Origin: Coxiellaceae bacterium
GTDB taxonomy: Bacteria; Pseudomonadota; Gammaproteobacteria; Coxiellales; Coxiellaceae
Length of the DNA stretch: 64,000 nt
NCBI GenBank assembly: GCA_029212925.1
Contig: JARGOB010000002.1
Span: 1 to 64,000, forward strand
Reading direction: 5' to 3'
In this document: in pieces, positions 1 through 8,957 of the stretch
Layout: the number at the start of each line of letters is the position of its first letter
Numbering within the stretch: position 1 is the first letter of the stretch
Made by a program: the position numbers and the translations under genes
The notes under the pieces: model-generated
Seen by the model: the letters and a program-made list of their open reading frames with translations, nothing else
Databases searched by the model: none
Told to the model about the DNA's origin: nothing

Positions 1-111
1 TACCGATCCCGCCAGGGAAGTCAACACTCTTTTTCAACTTTTTTCACATTTCTTTCACTTTTCTTTCTGGCGTTGCTTCAATGCCTTATGGTTGCAACGT
101 TTGCGGCGACC
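1..111. other. intergenic or flanking sequence, no gene seen
   Basis: No convincing reading frame. A short hairpin (CGACC..GGTCG, about 107-120) lies at the 3' end of the next gene on the minus strand and could help terminate it. It has no clear T-run. Confidence 0.4.
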
Positions 112-537
112 TTACGGTCGGTTCGCCATCAAGAAAAACATGCCAATCAAGCTTGTCAAAGCTACTAAACACCAATTTCGCCATTGAAAATAATGTTTTT
201 TTCTTCCGTTACTGTTGAGGTACTGCATCAAGCAATAAGACGCAAACACCCAGCTCAGAATTACCAGTAAATAACCGATAAATGTACCTTCAACCCAATA
301 CATATATAAGGTGTACTGCCGAATGCCAATAATTGTAAAGCCAATGACTAACTGCAATAACACCACCGGCATCACCAACAACCAATTCCATCGTAACCAG
401 CGCGAAACTGATCGCTGCATCATCTCCGTTGATTGACTGTGTTGTGTTAGAACTACATGAAGGCTTAAAGCTGAGGCTAACCCGATTACCCAGGCGGCAC
501 ATATTATATGTAGAGTTTTAACGTAAAAGTACAACAC
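112..537 (-). CDS. small integral membrane protein, DUF2269-like
   Basis: A 141-residue protein with four hydrophobic segments (about residues 5-28, 50-72, 83-105, 122-138). The N-terminal pattern of Leu/Tyr residues followed by LKTLHI-like text (VKTLHIICA) recalls the DUF2269 family of predicted integral membrane proteins; the role is unknown. The start is GTG at 537, preceded by GGTGG. The gene lies 5 nt downstream of a second small membrane protein of similar design, so the two are probably one operon. A conserved His in the first helix, as in this protein, is compatible with a heme- or metal-handling role, but that is inference only. Confidence 0.6.
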   Translation of the reverse strand: MLYFYVKTLHIICAAWVIGLASALSLHVVLTQHSQSTEMMQRSVSRWLRWNWLLVMPVVLLQLVIGFTIIGIRQYTLYMYWVEGTFIGYLLVILSWVFASYCLMQYLNSNGRKKHYFQWRNWCLVALTSLIGMFFLMANRP

Positions 538-542
538 GGCTA

Positions 543-992
543 TTATACCACCAAAAAAGTTTGCTTGCTGACGGCTTCAAACGCAATCACCGTTAACACG
601 ATTAATATTACTGCATAAATTGCATGGTAAAAAAATTTTCTACCCTTACATCCATCACCATTAAGTGATTGATACAGTCGCGCCTTTATTTTCGTAAGAA
701 CAACAAACAACACAACAGCACAACTTAAGAATATATAAGCGGCGTCAATCCACGGTGTTTGAAAGGTGTAACCTTTGGGGTGCACTAATAGTGTGCCGGT
801 TAATGCGAGCAAGATAAACATAATCAGTGCGGCACGGTCGCCCCAGCATGACACCCGCCATAACTGCTGACGCCATAACGACACCGGCTGATTAATAGCT
901 GATAAACCAAACCAATAACCGGAGCACATCGAGCCGATCAATAAAGTCACTAGTATCAGGTGTATCCACTTGGCGGCATAAGCTAACCACAT
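543..992 (-). CDS. small integral membrane protein, DUF2269-like partner
   Basis: A 149-residue protein with four predicted membrane segments (about 8-30, 52-70, 83-103, 124-143). The N-terminus has the same AKWIHLI pattern as the downstream gene's VKTLHII, so the two look like distant paralogs encoding a membrane pair. It is the promoter-proximal gene of the pair. ATG at 992 with a weak GAGAAA upstream. Function unknown; the fold vaguely recalls DUF2269/CopD-type four-helix proteins. Confidence 0.55.
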   Translation of the reverse strand: MWLAYAAKWIHLILVTLLIGSMCSGYWFGLSAINQPVSLWRQQLWRVSCWGDRAALIMFILLALTGTLLVHPKGYTFQTPWIDAAYIFLSCAVVLFVVLTKIKARLYQSLNGDGCKGRKFFYHAIYAVILIVLTVIAFEAVSKQTFLVV

Positions 993-1144
993 ATCAAATT
1001 TCTCGACTCACTCTATACGACACTGCTGTCACTACCAGACCGGATTGTATTACAAATGAGCGTATTCGAATACCTATTTTAAAACCAGCCAAAACCTTAA
1101 GTAACGATTAAATCCGTTTCGCCCATTTGGCTTAGTTTGGTTCC

Positions 1145-3058
1145 GTGGTATTATTCAAAAATATTATACAAATAGGGTTGAATATAAATAAAGCGATGCG
1201 TGATAGACAATTAATAGTGAAAGAAGAAGAAAAACCCACAACACTAATGCACACCGTCAAGCGGTTTGGCGGCAGCCTGTTTAGCTTGCTAGCTTTTCAG
1301 TACATGTATGCGCAATTATTTACAAATGCATTCTACCGACACCTCGAAACAGCGCATCAGGAGTTTTACCAAGACGCAATGGCATTGCTCTCCGCCACTA
1401 TGAACCAACACCTTGGAATAAATTCATTTATTTATGCCATGAATAAAAACCCTGCCTATAGGACTGACGAATCACTAGCGCCTTGCAGAAGCTTTATTCA
1501 GCCAGGTGCGGATTTTTTAACACAGCACACGACAGACATGCAGACTTGCATGAAAAAAACACTCGAAACTTTCATCGACATGGATGATGCTGTAAAGAAA
1601 CAACAGATACTTCAACAACACACCTATTCCTATAATCTTCTCATCAATAAGCTTGAAGATTTCATGAAACGCTTAGAGATCCCAAGCGCAGGCTTACTAA
1701 AATTCAATTACGATACAGGGGCGAAAACTCTGCACGCCTCTCAGCGCTATATATTTCAACTGGTTAAGACACTCAATAGACATCAAAAAACAATAAAGCA
1801 AAAAATCTTAACAGTACCACCGACATTTAGTAGCACGCTAAGCAGTTTAGCATCGGTCTATATTGAAAACCGCTGGCTAGTTACTGGCGCACTGGCAGCA
1901 ACAACGCTGGTATCGTATCTAGCTTACCGCAGCATCACCGCTTGTGAAAAAACCAAAGAACCAGAAGTAGACTCAACCGATACATCCCTCACCAGTTCTG
2001 CAATCCATTATTTTTGCATGTCACTGCCCTTATTACTGATTGGTTATTCTCTATATGCCTTATCTGACACACCCGATGAAAGCAGCTTAAATCATATTGT
2101 CTTCGCGCAGCTAGCTGCAGCGTCTATGCTGCTCACCTCTGTATTTGCAACCACCACATCGCACGTAAGCAATAGATTATTTAAAGCCAAACAACAAAAA
2201 ACACTTAACGACACGCAAAAAGAACTGCAAAGTCACGGCCTAGAAACTAAAATAACAATGCGCATTACTGATAAAGGCCAGCCTACAAATACCGTTAATA
2301 TAAAACTACTATCGCTTAATGATGAGCCACTAACTAATAGCTTTGTAAAAAGAGTAGCGATACACTGCAAAAAAAACCATACAGAATTACGCTATGCGAT
2401 TCCATCCGTGGCTAATAATACGTTGACCATTAATATTGACCTGCTCAAACTGATAACGCCATTAATTATCGAACACACTAATAAGCCAGCTGAAGAAGCC
2501 ATGCCACGTCAACAACTGCATATAGCTCAAACTGTTAGCAGCCACACAGTGGCCACCAGAAAAAAACTAACTGGTGCTGCACTCGCACGACGCAGAGCAT
2601 CGCTCTTCCCTACACCAGAGACTCCCGTCACCACAACTGAAACGCAGCCGCATGACCAGTTACCTGCTTCATTTAGGTTTACACAGGGTACTCATAGTTA
2701 TACCGCCTATCATGTTGAAGGCACCATCAATATGTATGTGGCCTTTACCTTACAAGCAAAGAACCATCACGAAAAAGCAAAAGTTGCTGCTTTTAGAACG
2801 GCCGTCGAATCAACGCCAAGAATGGGCACCTCAATAATGCCATTAAAGTCATCAGACCCAGCCATTGAAATAAGAACAACCGGCACAAGCAGCGATTACC
2901 GCTGCATCTGCCGCGCGCAAAGCACCACTATCCCAGGCCACCCTGATGCAGGCCCTGTGCCATTATATATAAGCGAAGACATCGTACGTCATGCAGCCTT
3001 GGGAAGAGTCGCTTGCGCCAAAAGCTCAGGCGCAAGTCAACGGCTAGGGCCACTATAG
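1145..3058 (+). CDS. unknown membrane protein, effector-like
   Basis: A 637-residue protein of no recognised family. The N-terminal 35 residues are polar, followed by a hydrophobic stretch (about 40-65), a helical region (about 70-235), three membrane segments (about 243-262, 286-307, 319-338), and a long polar C-terminal half with Thr/Pro-rich linkers around 470-510. The start is uncertain: GTG at 1145 has no clear ribosome site, and an ATG at residue 18 (1196) is an alternative. A TTAAG/TTAAA pair with an 11-bp period lies at 1097-1112, but no good -10 is at the spacing seen in the other PmrA-like promoters. It converges on ctaB with 7 nt between them. It sits where Legionella-type cytochrome oxidase operons often carry sco1, but shows no Sco motifs. 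Confidence 0.6.
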   Translation: MVLFKNIIQIGLNINKAMRDRQLIVKEEEKPTTLMHTVKRFGGSLFSLLAFQYMYAQLFTNAFYRHLETAHQEFYQDAMALLSATMNQHLGINSFIYAMNKNPAYRTDESLAPCRSFIQPGADFLTQHTTDMQTCMKKTLETFIDMDDAVKKQQILQQHTYSYNLLINKLEDFMKRLEIPSAGLLKFNYDTGAKTLHASQRYIFQLVKTLNRHQKTIKQKILTVPPTFSSTLSSLASVYIENRWLVTGALAATTLVSYLAYRSITACEKTKEPEVDSTDTSLTSSAIHYFCMSLPLLLIGYSLYALSDTPDESSLNHIVFAQLAAASMLLTSVFATTTSHVSNRLFKAKQQKTLNDTQKELQSHGLETKITMRITDKGQPTNTVNIKLLSLNDEPLTNSFVKRVAIHCKKNHTELRYAIPSVANNTLTINIDLLKLITPLIIEHTNKPAEEAMPRQQLHIAQTVSSHTVATRKKLTGAALARRRASLFPTPETPVTTTETQPHDQLPASFRFTQGTHSYTAYHVEGTINMYVAFTLQAKNHHEKAKVAAFRTAVESTPRMGTSIMPLKSSDPAIEIRTTGTSSDYRCICRAQSTTIPGHPDAGPVPLYISEDIVRHAALGRVACAKSSGASQRLGPL

Positions 3059-3065
3059 GGTCTGT

Positions 3066-3965
3066 TTAAAATCGCAGGTAATGATCAACCAATAACGCGA
3101 CAAACAATAGCATGAGATACATAATCGAATATTTAAAGACAGCCATCGGTGTTTTGGTATCTGAGCTTTTCTTCAGCCGCCACGCCCATTGCAGGAAACG
3201 GGCGTTCAGCAAGCAGGCTGAAGCCAGATATATCCAGCTCGACATATGAATAAAGAACGGAATAACCGTAACGACGGATAATAAAATCGTGTAATACCAT
3301 ACATGTTGTTTAGTATAAGGAATGCCATGGGTATTTGGCAGCATAGGCACATCAGCCTTGGCATAATCCTCGATACGATGAATCGCTAACGCCCAAAAAT
3401 GTGGCGGTGTCCACACAAAAATAATCAACAACAAAATAACTGCCGGCAACTGAATATGGCCAGTCACTGCTACCCAACCCAGCAAGGGTGGGGCCGCTCC
3501 TGCCACACCACCAATCACAATATTTTGTGGTGTCGCATGTTTTAAATAAAACGTATAAATAAATGCATACATAATAAGTGAGGCGAACGACAGTATCGCG
3601 GTTAAACCATTGACAAAATAGGTCAGCATCACCATCGCCATAATGCACAATATCGCGGCAAACAGCATGGTTTGCTTGGATGACACCTTACCTTTAACCA
3701 TAGGGCGCTGCATCGTGCGCTTCATCACACGATCAATATGCACATCGGCTAAATGATTGACAGCAGCTGCCGAACAAGCCGCTAATGCAATCCCGACATT
3801 ACCAAACAGTAATACTTGCCATGAGATAGCGCCCGGCGATGCCAGGCACATGCCAACTACCGCGGTCAATACCATCAGCAATACAACACGTGGCTTGCAC
3901 AATTCGTAATAATCTTTCCAGCTGGCTTTTTCGGTTTGCTCAATAGCTAATTCAGCGTTAGGCAT
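3066..3965 (-). CDS. ctaB: protoheme IX farnesyltransferase (heme O synthase)
   Basis: Converts heme B to heme O by adding a farnesyl chain at the inner membrane, the first step towards heme A for aa3-type oxidase. The 299 residues match family length. The first Asp-rich motif is N70HLADVHID78, followed by RxxxRPM; the second motif is D200[10 protein letters not shown]. Eight or nine membrane segments are visible. It overlaps the end of ctaA by 8 nt and is the last gene of the oxidase assembly operon. It is a member of the UbiA superfamily, like ubiA at 43.6 kb, but the HLADVHIDR motif and the ctaA neighbour identify it as CtaB/CyoE. Confidence 0.95.
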   Translation of the reverse strand: MPNAELAIEQTEKASWKDYYELCKPRVVLLMVLTAVVGMCLASPGAISWQVLLFGNVGIALAACSAAAVNHLADVHIDRVMKRTMQRPMVKGKVSSKQTMLFAAILCIMAMVMLTYFVNGLTAILSFASLIMYAFIYTFYLKHATPQNIVIGGVAGAAPPLLGWVAVTGHIQLPAVILLLIIFVWTPPHFWALAIHRIEDYAKADVPMLPNTHGIPYTKQHVWYYTILLSVVTVIPFFIHMSSWIYLASACLLNARFLQWAWRLKKSSDTKTPMAVFKYSIMYLMLLFVALLVDHYLRF

Positions 3966-5166
3966 AACTCATCTCCCCCACCTTTATCGGCTCATCTCGC
4001 TGAGAAAGCACAAAGATATTAATGGTAACCACCGATAGCAATAAACTCGCTGCTGTTAGGTTGTGCAATACAGCGATTAATAAAGGTCGCGCCAACATCA
4101 CATTGGCAATACCCAAACAGATTTGCAGCAATAAAAAAGTCACCATAAACAACACTAGCTTAATAGCGCGCGGGTTCTGTTGATTTTTCCACGCGACCAA
4201 ACCAGCAAACAGAAACAAATATAAGGTAACCACCATCGCACCAACGCGATGCACCATTTGTATGGTGCGCCTGGCATCGTCGCTTAGTAAACCGCCGTCG
4301 TAATTAGCGCCAATGGAGGACATTAAAGAAAACGCATGCCTGAAATCAAGATGCCACGGTTCAATTTGGCAGAATGGGAAGGTGGCACAGCTGATAGCCG
4401 CATAGTTGGTGCTGGTCCATGCGCCGAGTGTGATTTGAAAGATAACCAACACTAGGGCGATGATGGCGAGCCTTGTCATCCCGGACTTGACCTCTGTCAT
4501 CCCGGACTTGACCTCTGTCATCCCGGACTTGATCCGGGATCCAGTATTATTATTGCTGGATCCCGGCTCGGGGGCCGGGATGACAGCGCCAGAGGCTGAG
4601 ATGACATGAGCACCTGCCTTGTCATCCCGGACAGCCTGCGCAGCAGGCGTGATCCGGGATCCAGTATTATTATTTCTAGATCTAGCATACAAACAATAAT
4701 GCGCCCAGAGCATTGCCAGTAAACCAAAACCACCTAATAAGTGCTGCGAAACAACAATGGGTAGCAATTTCCAGGTGACGGTCCACATGCCGAGTATTGG
4801 CTGATACAGCAGCAGCAATAGCAAAGCAATGGCTAACGTCATGCGCTTTTTACTTTTTAATCGTTTGGCTTCACGTATCGCAAAAAACACTACAGCCGCG
4901 ATCAGCAATGATAAAGTGCCAGCACAGTAACGATGAATCATCTCCGCCCAGGCTTTATGGGCAACAATCGGATGTTGCGGAAATAAGTGATCGATTTGAT
5001 TTACTGTCTTCACTGAAGTTGGCACTGTCAGGTGTCCATAGCAACCCGGCCAATCGGGGCAACCCAAACCGGCATCACTGAGACGCGTAATCGCGCCTAG
5101 TGCGATCACCACAAAGGCAAAGATCACAGCTGCTAATGCCAATCGTTTTATGCGTAGACCAATCAA
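3958..5166 (-). CDS. ctaA: heme A synthase with in-frame repeat insertion
   Basis: Oxidises heme O to heme A in the inner membrane (COX15/CtaA family). Visible features: an N-terminal helix, the periplasmic loop with the paired Cys36 and Cys42, GxxVH-type heme-ligand histidines (His78 in helix 2, His142 in helix 4), and a repeated four-helix bundle in the C-terminal half. The family is normally about 330-345 residues; this copy has 402. The extra length is a hydrophilic insert at residues about 163-231, in the cytoplasmic loop between the two halves of the bundle. It is encoded by dispersed palindromic repeat DNA that elsewhere in the window is intergenic. The frame stays open and the flanking helices are intact, so the enzyme is probably functional. 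Confidence 0.93.
   Translation of the reverse strand: MIGLRIKRLALAAVIFAFVVIALGAITRLSDAGLGCPDWPGCYGHLTVPTSVKTVNQIDHLFPQHPIVAHKAWAEMIHRYCAGTLSLLIAAVVFFAIREAKRLKSKKRMTLAIALLLLLLYQPILGMWTVTWKLLPIVVSQHLLGGFGLLAMLWAHYCLYARSRNNNTGSRITPAAQAVRDDKAGAHVISASGAVIPAPEPGSSNNNTGSRIKSGMTEVKSGMTEVKSGMTRLAIIALVLVIFQITLGAWTSTNYAAISCATFPFCQIEPWHLDFRHAFSLMSSIGANYDGGLLSDDARRTIQMVHRVGAMVVTLYLFLFAGLVAWKNQQNPRAIKLVLFMVTFLLLQICLGIANVMLARPLLIAVLHNLTAASLLLSVVTINIFVLSQRDEPIKVGEMSYA
4474..4680. repeat. palindromic repeat cluster inserted inside ctaA
   Basis: About 207 bp holding several copies of the dispersed TGTCATCCCGG..CCGGGATCCAG element. At the left are three direct copies of a 21-bp unit (TGTCATCCCGGACTTGACCTC) from 4474. 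Next come an inverted pair of full elements flanking a TATTATTATTG spacer, then another element with a 20-bp central palindrome-like core. All are multiples that keep the ctaA frame. The encoded peptide is Asn/Gly/Ser/Val/Lys-rich with the repeat K-S-G-M-T-E-V. Comparable in-frame palindromic insertions are known as RPEs in Rickettsia. Confidence 0.9.
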
Positions 5167-5221
5167 TTTTTGATACCTATATTATTAATGCAAGCAGGCC
5201 AGTTAAATCTGACCTATCAAT

Positions 5222-5833
5222 TTATGACACCTGTAATAGGTGTTTCATATCGGTATAGATGTACTTTGGATTTCGTTTCAAATCAAAATGCATCATCAAA
5301 TTCCCTGCTGGATCAACAAAATACACTTGCCCTTCGCCACGATGTACAGTGGCTGTATGTGACAAAGCCAGCTGTTTATTCAATGCAGCCATTTGCTGCT
5401 CAGTCGCTGTGGCTAATGTCATTTTCGGATAAGCTTTGTGCATTAATGCTGCCAACGCGCGCAGTTTACAATTTTTAGGCACCACCAGCAAGTTGCTGAC
5501 GCGCTCACGCTCCTTACCCATCGCATTGCGGATATTGCGTTGATAGTAAATATGCTTTTTTGAGTCATCTGTTGGGCATTGGTTTTCAACCAGCAACATT
5601 AACCATTTTCCGTGCAGGCTGGCTAACTGAATGGGCTTATCGTTGATATCATTAAACTGCAGTTGGTTGGCATCGACAAATGGCTTCACTAGATCACCGT
5701 GATTGGCAGACGTTACATTCAATTCATTAGAATGCAGATAAATATATTGCGCCAATGCCATGGGTATTACAAAACTGGCAATCAAACCAAACACCACCCA
5801 CCAGTTTGGCTTAAATTTTTTCATTATGCTCAT
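5222..5833 (-). CDS. cytochrome oxidase-associated membrane-anchored protein
   Basis: A 203-residue protein with one N-terminal membrane anchor (about residues 12-33) and a periplasmic domain. The domain resembles the thioredoxin-like/SCO fold (LASLHGKWLMLLVENQC, then a YFVDPAGNLMMHF strand typical of SCO/peroxiredoxin folds). The SCO CxxxC copper site is absent: only single Cys residues are seen. In many gammaproteobacteria a gene of this type sits between surf1 or coxC and ctaA. A role in oxidase assembly is inferred from the operon. Confidence 0.7.
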   Translation of the reverse strand: MSIMKKFKPNWWVVFGLIASFVIPMALAQYIYLHSNELNVTSANHGDLVKPFVDANQLQFNDINDKPIQLASLHGKWLMLLVENQCPTDDSKKHIYYQRNIRNAMGKERERVSNLLVVPKNCKLRALAALMHKAYPKMTLATATEQQMAALNKQLALSHTATVHRGEGQVYFVDPAGNLMMHFDLKRNPKYIYTDMKHLLQVS

Positions 5834-5893
5834 TTATTTCTCCGAAAGCTCGATGGCGTTGCGCCATTGCATCGTACAACTATTTAAGAGTGA

Positions 5894-6379
5894 TTACTTA
5901 GCACTGGCTTGTTTCTCAACCTTTATCACATCACTGGGCTGCACCAACGGTTGATAACCATTTTTTTTCACTATGACATCGTTACCCCACGCATTACGCA
6001 CATAAGTAATAATCGTCGCTAATGCTTTCGCATCCATTTGATGCTTGTATGCTTGCATCACCGTGCCAGACTTACCATTCACTACAATATTGATATTCGC
6101 CTTCGCCGGCCCGGTTGAGATTAAACCACCAGCAAGTGCTGGAAAAGTAGGCAGCAAACCCTTGCCATCTGCTTGATGACATACCGCACAATACTTTTGA
6201 TAACCGGCTTTACCTAATTTCATTAACTGATCTTTAGTCAGTGGCTTTGTTATATCAACTGCCACTTCTTTATTGTTGGCACTGTGCTCGGCTTGATGAT
6301 GAGACGTCACCCATTGCTGAAATTTCACGAGCGGCGTAGCGTTCACCATAATCGGAATGGCTAACAAGAGTAAAATCAT
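5894..6379 (-). CDS. c-type cytochrome, CoxB C-terminal-like
   Basis: A 161-residue protein with an N-terminal hydrophobic stretch and one c-heme site, CAVCH, at about residues 65-69; the distal Met is probably in the TVMQAYKHQM region. The text from IPIMVN through KFQQWV, the ITKPLTKDQLMKLGKAGYQ region, and TYVRNAWGN closely match, from memory, the part of caa3-type CoxB that follows the CuA site. The CuA ligands are missing: a stop lies only about 50 nt upstream of the ATG in this frame. So it is either a free-standing membrane-anchored cytochrome c or the surviving C-terminus of a broken coxB. The frame also runs upstream of the ATG without a clear start codon. Confidence 0.75.
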   Translation of the reverse strand: MILLLLAIPIMVNATPLVKFQQWVTSHHQAEHSANNKEVAVDITKPLTKDQLMKLGKAGYQKYCAVCHQADGKGLLPTFPALAGGLISTGPAKANINIVVNGKSGTVMQAYKHQMDAKALATIITYVRNAWGNDVIVKKNGYQPLVQPSDVIKVEKQASAK

Positions 6380-6442
6380 TGCAGGTATATACCACTTTTC
6401 TGAATGTCTTGGGCGACCATTAAAGCATACTGAGGGAATATC

Positions 6443-7639
6443 TCAACTACGCACAGTGCGGCTAGCTAAGATTTCTGTTTTCAGATCATCCAGGCATTGC
6501 TCACGATAGGCGGGCTCATGGAATAAACGCATCTTATAAGTATCACTGTCTGGTATTTCTTTTGGCCTTAACCATAACATCATGGTGGCAATGGATAGTG
6601 ACCACTTTCCCGATGCTTTTAATTGCGCCGCCCAACTCAACGTGCCGGCTTTTTGATATTCCAGGATCAAATGTTTTGCAGCAGTTGGTGCTTCACGATC
6701 CGCTTTTAGTGCAAAGTCAGTAGGTGCATAGTCAAAGTAATCATTCATTGCTTTAAAAAACAGGCTCATTGCTTGCAACGGACAAATTTCTCCATCGCTA
6801 ACACGATTCAGTATTCCATTCGCTTGATAGCGCATGGTTTCTGTCGCTTTGCCTTCAGACTCCATATTGCTATCGACTTTATTCACCGCAATTGGTAATT
6901 CAACTGTGCTATTTATTTCAGCATCGAGCGGTGTGCCAGCGATTAAACTGCGGCCGCGACCCGAGTTATCAGTCACATTAGATATTAGCGAAGAATGACA
7001 GGCGGCATTACCATAACCTGGGGTGGCTTTACCGTGTTGCACCAACGCCCCTTGATTGCCGTTAACCACATAGCCCGATTTATAATAAGCCACGCATAGC
7101 AACCAGAATAATTCAGTTCGCCGTGCCGCATGTTCAATAATATCAACCTGGCGTGACACCACCATCGCGATAATAGTGGACGCATGATCCAAGGAATCTT
7201 TAGCTGGCTTAGGAATACTATCGGGAACTCGCAATGATGATGTTCGGTTGTCATCATACGAAGTAATATCGCGCTTAACCTTATCACCCAGGGCTCGGCT
7301 TACCTCAGCCCCCACCCCCGCCAACAAAGCTTCTGGCACGAGTTCCAAATCTGCAGGAGTTAAGGAAACACCTAGTGCGTCTAATTTTTTTATAGTATGT
7401 GCTTTTATTGCTATTACACGGTCATCATCAAGCTTACCGGCAGCTTTAGCCGCTTGATGTGCTTTAATTAATATGAATTTTAACTTTATTATTTTTGCTT
7501 GGCGTTTAGCCTCTGTATCACACTCAAGATTTGCAGCTCTTGTGATATAAGTTTTTAGTGCACGGCGACGGCGTTCATCTGCCAAGTCATATCCGACTAA
7601 CTTATTATTACCATCGTATCGATGTACGATTATCGGCAT
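6443..7639 (-). CDS. unknown protein, possible effector
   Basis: A 398-residue soluble protein of no recognised family. The N-terminal 110 residues are Lys/Ala/Arg-rich and helical; the rest is mixed. No membrane segments, signal peptide or catalytic motif were seen. ATG at 7639 has a strong AGGAGG site 5 nt upstream. It follows 7649-7975 by 9 nt, so the two are likely co-transcribed. Its place directly upstream of the truncated CoxB-like gene suggests that this block replaced the front of a cox operon (inference). Confidence 0.6.
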   Translation of the reverse strand: MPIIVHRYDGNNKLVGYDLADERRRRALKTYITRAANLECDTEAKRQAKIIKLKFILIKAHQAAKAAGKLDDDRVIAIKAHTIKKLDALGVSLTPADLELVPEALLAGVGAEVSRALGDKVKRDITSYDDNRTSSLRVPDSIPKPAKDSLDHASTIIAMVVSRQVDIIEHAARRTELFWLLCVAYYKSGYVVNGNQGALVQHGKATPGYGNAACHSSLISNVTDNSGRGRSLIAGTPLDAEINSTVELPIAVNKVDSNMESEGKATETMRYQANGILNRVSDGEICPLQAMSLFFKAMNDYFDYAPTDFALKADREAPTAAKHLILEYQKAGTLSWAAQLKASGKWSLSIATMMLWLRPKEIPDSDTYKMRLFHEPAYREQCLDDLKTEILASRTVRS

Positions 7640-7648
7640 CCATGCCTC

Positions 7649-7975
7649 CTAATGAGGTGTTACGCATTTAGCTTCTGCCCCAACTGTTGACTCAGGCTCC
7701 GGCCTTAAATCAACTATTCTTTCAATTACTCTCAAATCCGAATTAGTAGCATGCGTGATATCATACGCACCTTTCACATACACTTTATCCTCAACATTAA
7801 CAAATTGCTGCACGCTACTCACACCCAATGTGCGCCGTAGTTTTCCTGGCGACACCTCATCTGATAACAGCATTAATGTTTTAGGCTCACTGGTGATGTG
7901 ATCTATCTCTTCTGCTGTTAAAGGCTTGTCGGTAATATATAAAGTGCTTTTCGGTCCATCGAAATATCTTGGCAT
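7649..7975 (-). CDS. unknown small protein, paralog of the 8148 gene
   Basis: About 108 residues if started at the ATG at 7975. That start puts GGAAAGG 9 nt upstream and makes the N-terminus (MPRYFDG..TLYITDKPLTAEE) align with the neighbour's MPKYYDP..ALIETDKPLVSA. An ATG at 7981 and a longer frame to 8032 also exist, but the longer one would read through repeat DNA. The shared pattern is [K/R]-Y-[Y/F]-D, then TDKPL, then a SD..V..G segment. Function unknown. Confidence 0.6.
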   Translation of the reverse strand: MPRYFDGPKSTLYITDKPLTAEEIDHITSEPKTLMLLSDEVSPGKLRRTLGVSSVQQFVNVEDKVYVKGAYDITHATNSDLRVIERIVDLRPEPESTVGAEAKCVTPH

Positions 7976-8005
7976 AGGCATCCCTTTCCATTTAGTACAA
8001 CTGCT

Positions 8006-8056
8006 ATTGCGAGCCATGACTGCTGTTATCAATCATGCCATTGCGTGGCTCGCAAT
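8006..8056. repeat. inverted repeat ATTGCGAGCCA / TGGCTCGCAAT
   Basis: A perfect 11-bp inverted repeat with a 29-nt loop, followed by ATGACGG. It is the only copy of this type I see in the window, and it lies in the gap between two paralogous genes next to a GATCCCGG-type repeat. Confidence 0.8.
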
Positions 8057-8102
8057 GACGGAAGCCGCTCCCGGCTGCGGCACAGTCATCAAAACTGCGA
8101 TA

Positions 8103-8133
8103 CTGTCATCCCGGCCTACGAGCCGGGATCCAG
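8103..8133. repeat. dispersed palindromic repeat, single copy
   Basis: One 31-bp copy of CTGTCATCCCGG..CCGGGATCCAG with the centre CCTACGAG. It lies 14 nt beyond the stop of the 8148-8705 gene and can fold into a GC-rich hairpin. Confidence 0.85.
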
Positions 8134-8147
8134 TCCAAACACCTTAA

Positions 8148-8705
8148 TTAAGGTGTTGGTGTTGCTGCTTTTTCTTCTTCAACTGCTGCTACTGCGGCAG
8201 GGTCAAAGGTGGTTCTATTTTTAATTTCATGCAAATTCGCACCATCCTTAGTACTTAATTCACCAAAGACATTAACCAATTTACCTAGCTTCACATCTAC
8301 ATGCGTTGGTTCTGGCATGGCAAACATACGGCTCATCATAGGGCGTGTACCCATCTGCATTGCTTGCTTAGCAACAGGCACTAAGCCACCAGCATTCTCA
8401 GTAGTCGCATCAAGCGCAGCCATAGTAACAGGGCCTTGGATACTGATTAATGTGTCATTGCTTGGGTCAAAAAATTGGCTAGTCGCTGTATAACTTGTCG
8501 CACTAGCAGCCATAACTGCACGCATTTGCTCTAACTTAACAGATGTTTGAAAGTTTATGTCATATGTTCCAGCTTTCACATCTGCATCCGAAACACCTAT
8601 TAGAGAGTCAGGGTAATCTGTTACGGCTGAGCGATCTTTAGCTGATACTAATGGTTTATCTGTTTCAATTAATGCCTTCCTTTCTGGATCGTAATATTTT
8701 GGCAT
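8148..8705 (-). CDS. unknown protein, paralog of the 7649 gene
   Basis: A 185-residue soluble protein with a Pro/Thr C-terminus. The N-terminal 60 residues align with the neighbour at 7649-7975 (MP-[KR]-Y-[YF]-D, TDKPL). A second FDPSNDTLISI segment at about residues 79-89 resembles the protein's own N-terminus (YDPERKALIET), so it may hold two degenerate copies of one motif. ATG at 8705 has a strong AAGGAGG site. Function unknown. Confidence 0.65.
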   Translation of the reverse strand: MPKYYDPERKALIETDKPLVSAKDRSAVTDYPDSLIGVSDADVKAGTYDINFQTSVKLEQMRAVMAASATSYTATSQFFDPSNDTLISIQGPVTMAALDATTENAGGLVPVAKQAMQMGTRPMMSRMFAMPEPTHVDVKLGKLVNVFGELSTKDGANLHEIKNRTTFDPAAVAAVEEEKAATPTP

Positions 8706-8741
8706 GGTGTCTCCTCCTTGGTGGATTATTAAGTTTTGCTA

Positions 8742-8817
8742 CTGGATCCCGGATCAGGTCCGGGATAACAGGAACACTTTGTAATTAACTAGATCCCGGA
8801 TCAAATCCCGGATGACA
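8742..8817. repeat. two dispersed palindromic repeats
   Basis: Copies at 8742-8771 (CTGGATCCCGG..CCGGGATAACAG) and 8791-8817 (AGATCCCGG..CCCGGATGACA), in direct order. Just beyond, at 8839-8850, is a separate perfect palindrome GCCCGTACGGGC. The 8706-8957 gap holds these and nothing else that I can read as a gene. Confidence 0.85.
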
Positions 8818-8957
8818 AAAATTTACAACGAGAAGTACGCCCGTACGGGCATCAATGATGCTTGACATGTTTCACCTCCCACTGTGAAATCTTAGTCCGT
8901 AAAATGGTATGCCGTCATGTCAACGGCACCAACACACTATATCATTAGCAATACAAA

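Noticed and set aside
1097-1112. PmrA-like pair TTAAG/TTAAA upstream of the 637-residue gene
   Set aside because: The 11-bp period fits, but no acceptable -10 is present at the 26-nt position (CCATTT), so it is not counted with the four consistent promoters.
1145-3058. Sco1 assembly factor, expected next to ctaB
   Set aside because: No thioredoxin fold motif or CxxxC copper site; the protein has several membrane helices and no similarity to Sco.
7976-8032. N-terminal extension of the 7649 gene to 8032
   Set aside because: It reads into repeat-flanking DNA, lacks a ribosome site, and breaks the alignment with the paralogous neighbour.
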